The translations under genes were made by a program, and so were the position numbers. A stretch of DNA of 64,000 bases from Paracyclopina nana (Eukaryota; Arthropoda; Copepoda; Cyclopoida; Cyclopettidae), in contig JAGUCH010000007.1 in the NCBI GenBank assembly GCA_019096065.1, forward strand, positions 1,262,501 to 1,326,500, given 5' to 3'. Below are positions 62,024-64,000 of the stretch, piece by piece (position 1 is the stretch's first letter; each line of letters begins with the position of its first letter). The notes under the pieces were generated by a model. That model did not search any database and was not told the DNA's origin. It worked only from the letters and a program-made list of their open reading frames with translations.

Positions 62024-64000
62024 ATGGGCTCAAGTTGTTCTTGTACAAAGAAAAATGACACTGAAGAGGCCTTTTTTGACCAATATGCTAACTACACAGC
62101 AGCTAGGCCTCAACAGAAGCCATCAATTCAAGTTGAAATCCCCAATTTGGCACCAAAGAGGGAAAAGTCTCCAAAGAGAGGTGGGATTGATTGGGAAAAG
62201 CTGGAGAAGTCATCCCAATTGATGAACCTTGAGCTGCTCAAGAAAGACTTGAATGACAACCCACAAAACTTCTTGATTAACATGATCATGTTGTCAGTTC
62301 AGTTCTTCAAGAATTTTGAAAAGTGAGTTTGTTTTTATAGATTATTAACTTTCTTCTCAAAAATGAGCTATTTATTTTATGGCCTCAGTGATAAATCTGA
62401 AAGGAAATTGGTTTCAGAGTTATTTTCAATACACTATTTGCAATCTGTCCTCCTTGCTTATCGCTGCAAAGTTGCCATTTTTTTTTTTTTTTTTTCAAAG
62501 CTTTTAAAAGTGAGGAATTTGCTTTGCCTTTAGAGATAAGGAGGCTGTCATGTGCGAAAAGAAGGAATTGGATGACAAAATAAATGATGCTCTAGGAGAA
62601 TGCCGCAGGCTGGCCTTTGTAACAGACCTTATATTTGCAAAAGCACAAGAAAACACCAGCATTTTGGCCCAAAATGCAACTGTGTGTGAGCCAATCATGC
62701 CTTCAAACTACTACATCAGCTACCAATCTATAGAAGCTAACCGAATTGAGGTACGTGCTAAATGAATGATTACACTGACTCCACATGTTTGTTCTCATGC
62801 TTTGATTATCATTTGATTTGCAGGACTTTCATAGCCTTCAAAATGGGTCCCTAGGTTATAGCCACACTGATGACCCAATCTACAGAGTTTGCATTGATGA
62901 GTCCAAACAATCAGGAAATGCAAAGCTGAGGTGTCTAGAGGATTATTCCAGGAGGTGCAGTTCATCTGAGGTCTTCCAATTCACAATCACCAGTCCTGAT
63001 GAAGACCCAGAAGAGGAGAAAGACAAAGAGGAATCCCCAGGGTTCCTATTTCTCAAGGATCTTAGGGATCACATTGCTCAAACCACAGGAGTTCTCCCAG
63101 AGCTGAGTTCCACCAAGCAGCAATCTGACACTGAGAGATCAGTCAGGCAATCTGTACCTAGAAGTTTAAAAGCCAAGAGCAATGGCTTGGCAGAAGCAAC
63201 TGTTAACTCTAGCACATCAGGCGAAGAATCAACTGAGGGAACTACAACCTACTTGAATGATGTAGTAGCCAGGCTTGGAGCTAAGGCAACAGTTGCTCAC
63301 TTGTCAAAGCTGCCTTCAAAGTGCTTCAAGATAGTCAAAGTACCAATTCTGAAAGAAGACGATGCTACCTTTGATGACCCCTACCCTCTCATCATCGATG
63401 AAGAAGAAGAGAGGACTTACCTTCAGTCATTTTGTGTAATGCAGCACTTTTTGTCCACCTTTTTTGAGCTCACAAGAGAGTTAGGCATGCCTGAGATTGC
63501 TCCAGGTGCTCAAGTGGCCAAATCTAGGATCCAGTCTAGGTATGAAGCAATTTGTGGTGACTCAAATGAGGCCAAAGAACTGTGGAGGGACTTTATCCCA
63601 ATCATTGATGTTCCATTTTGGCCAGATTCAGGCATAGAGTGGTACTTGAGGAAGCGAAAGAAGTTCCAGCATACCAACACAGGCACAGTATTTCAGTGGC
63701 CACCAGTGGAGTTGACAGAGGGCCACACTGTGCAGCGAATAGGCTCAAATTTGATGCCCAAGTTCTTTGCCAAGTCTGGGAAGAATGGGCAAAACAAGGA
63801 GGCTAACTTGGAGTGGCAATGGGGATTTGCCAAGATGGAGCACACGCTACAGGAAAAGCTGACCCATCCACAGATAAGATTCTTGATTTTCATCAGCCTC
63901 ATGTTCAGGATTCATCTACAAGACTCAACCAGTCTGGAGTCTGATTGCATCAGGTAACATGTATTTTTGATTTAGGTCGTCAACATGCTTGAGTAGTATG
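62024..64000 (+). CDS. Mab-21-like protein with acylation-type N-terminus (3' end beyond window)
   Basis: The exons are 62024-62322, 62534-62750 and 62824-63953, joined in phase to 548 residues; a GTAACA donor then leads out of the window. The first ATG gives MGSSCSC, a Gly2 myristoylation signal with nearby Cys for palmitoylation, so a membrane position is likely. A helical N-terminal region follows, then a Ser/Glu-rich stretch. The C-terminal part has VPFWPDSGIEWYL, IGSNLMPKFF, ANLEWQWGFAKMEHTL and PQIRFLIFISLMFRIHL, which follow the order of conserved blocks in Mab-21/cGAS-like proteins (-LVPK-, -LEWR-SFS-AE-, -Q--CY---K). I did not find a clear nucleotidyltransferase active-site motif (GS with paired acidic residues), so enzymatic activity is doubtful. 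Family assignment is by eye. Confidence 0.6.

Overview
The window is nuclear DNA from an invertebrate animal, most likely an arthropod. It is AT-rich and intron-containing, with GT-AG splice sites, long introns full of small transposon relics, AATAAA poly(A) signals and ordinary metazoan orthologues. There are no operons, plasmid or phage features and no CRISPR array. The species cannot be named from sequence alone.

Layout, left to right: (1) an ARHGEF10-type RhoGEF on the minus strand (1-13148, 3' end cut by the window), whose first intron is 9.2 kb and holds at least five repeat families; (2) a secreted fasciclin (FAS1) domain gene on the plus strand (14248-15196) broken by two apparent single-base losses; (3) about 5.8 kb of gene-poor DNA with CACAGTGG-ended elements and a (CG)n tract; (4) two Rho-family GTPases in tandem on the minus strand, a divergent RhoA-like protein (21030-22166) and Cdc42 (23027-24811); (5) a CED-6/GULP phosphotyrosine-binding adaptor on the plus strand (26110-28417); (6) NFX1/shuttle craft on the minus strand (29244-40608), tail to tail with GULP, with one intron near 5 kb packed with tRNA-like repeats; (7) a PDXDC1-type pseudo-decarboxylase on the minus strand (41565-44840); (8) a PP2C-type phosphatase on the plus strand (47258-54803) with a decayed copy of its last exon behind it; (9) the complex I 75-kDa subunit NDUFS1 on the minus strand (56707-60546); (10) the 5' part of a Mab-21-like protein with a myristoylation-type N-terminus (62024 to the edge).

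Genes were assembled by joining exons at splice sites with matching phase and checking the joined protein against what I know of each family. A RhoGEF, two Rho GTPases and GULP (an engulfment adaptor that works upstream of Rac/Cdc42-type signalling in other animals) lie within 28 kb. This is suggestive, but nothing in the sequence shows a functional cluster.

The most distinctive property is the non-coding DNA. Many introns carry their own tandem repeat with a unit not seen in the other introns. At least six inverted-repeat elements have recognisable ends, several with target-site duplications. Two introns use a GC donor instead of GT.
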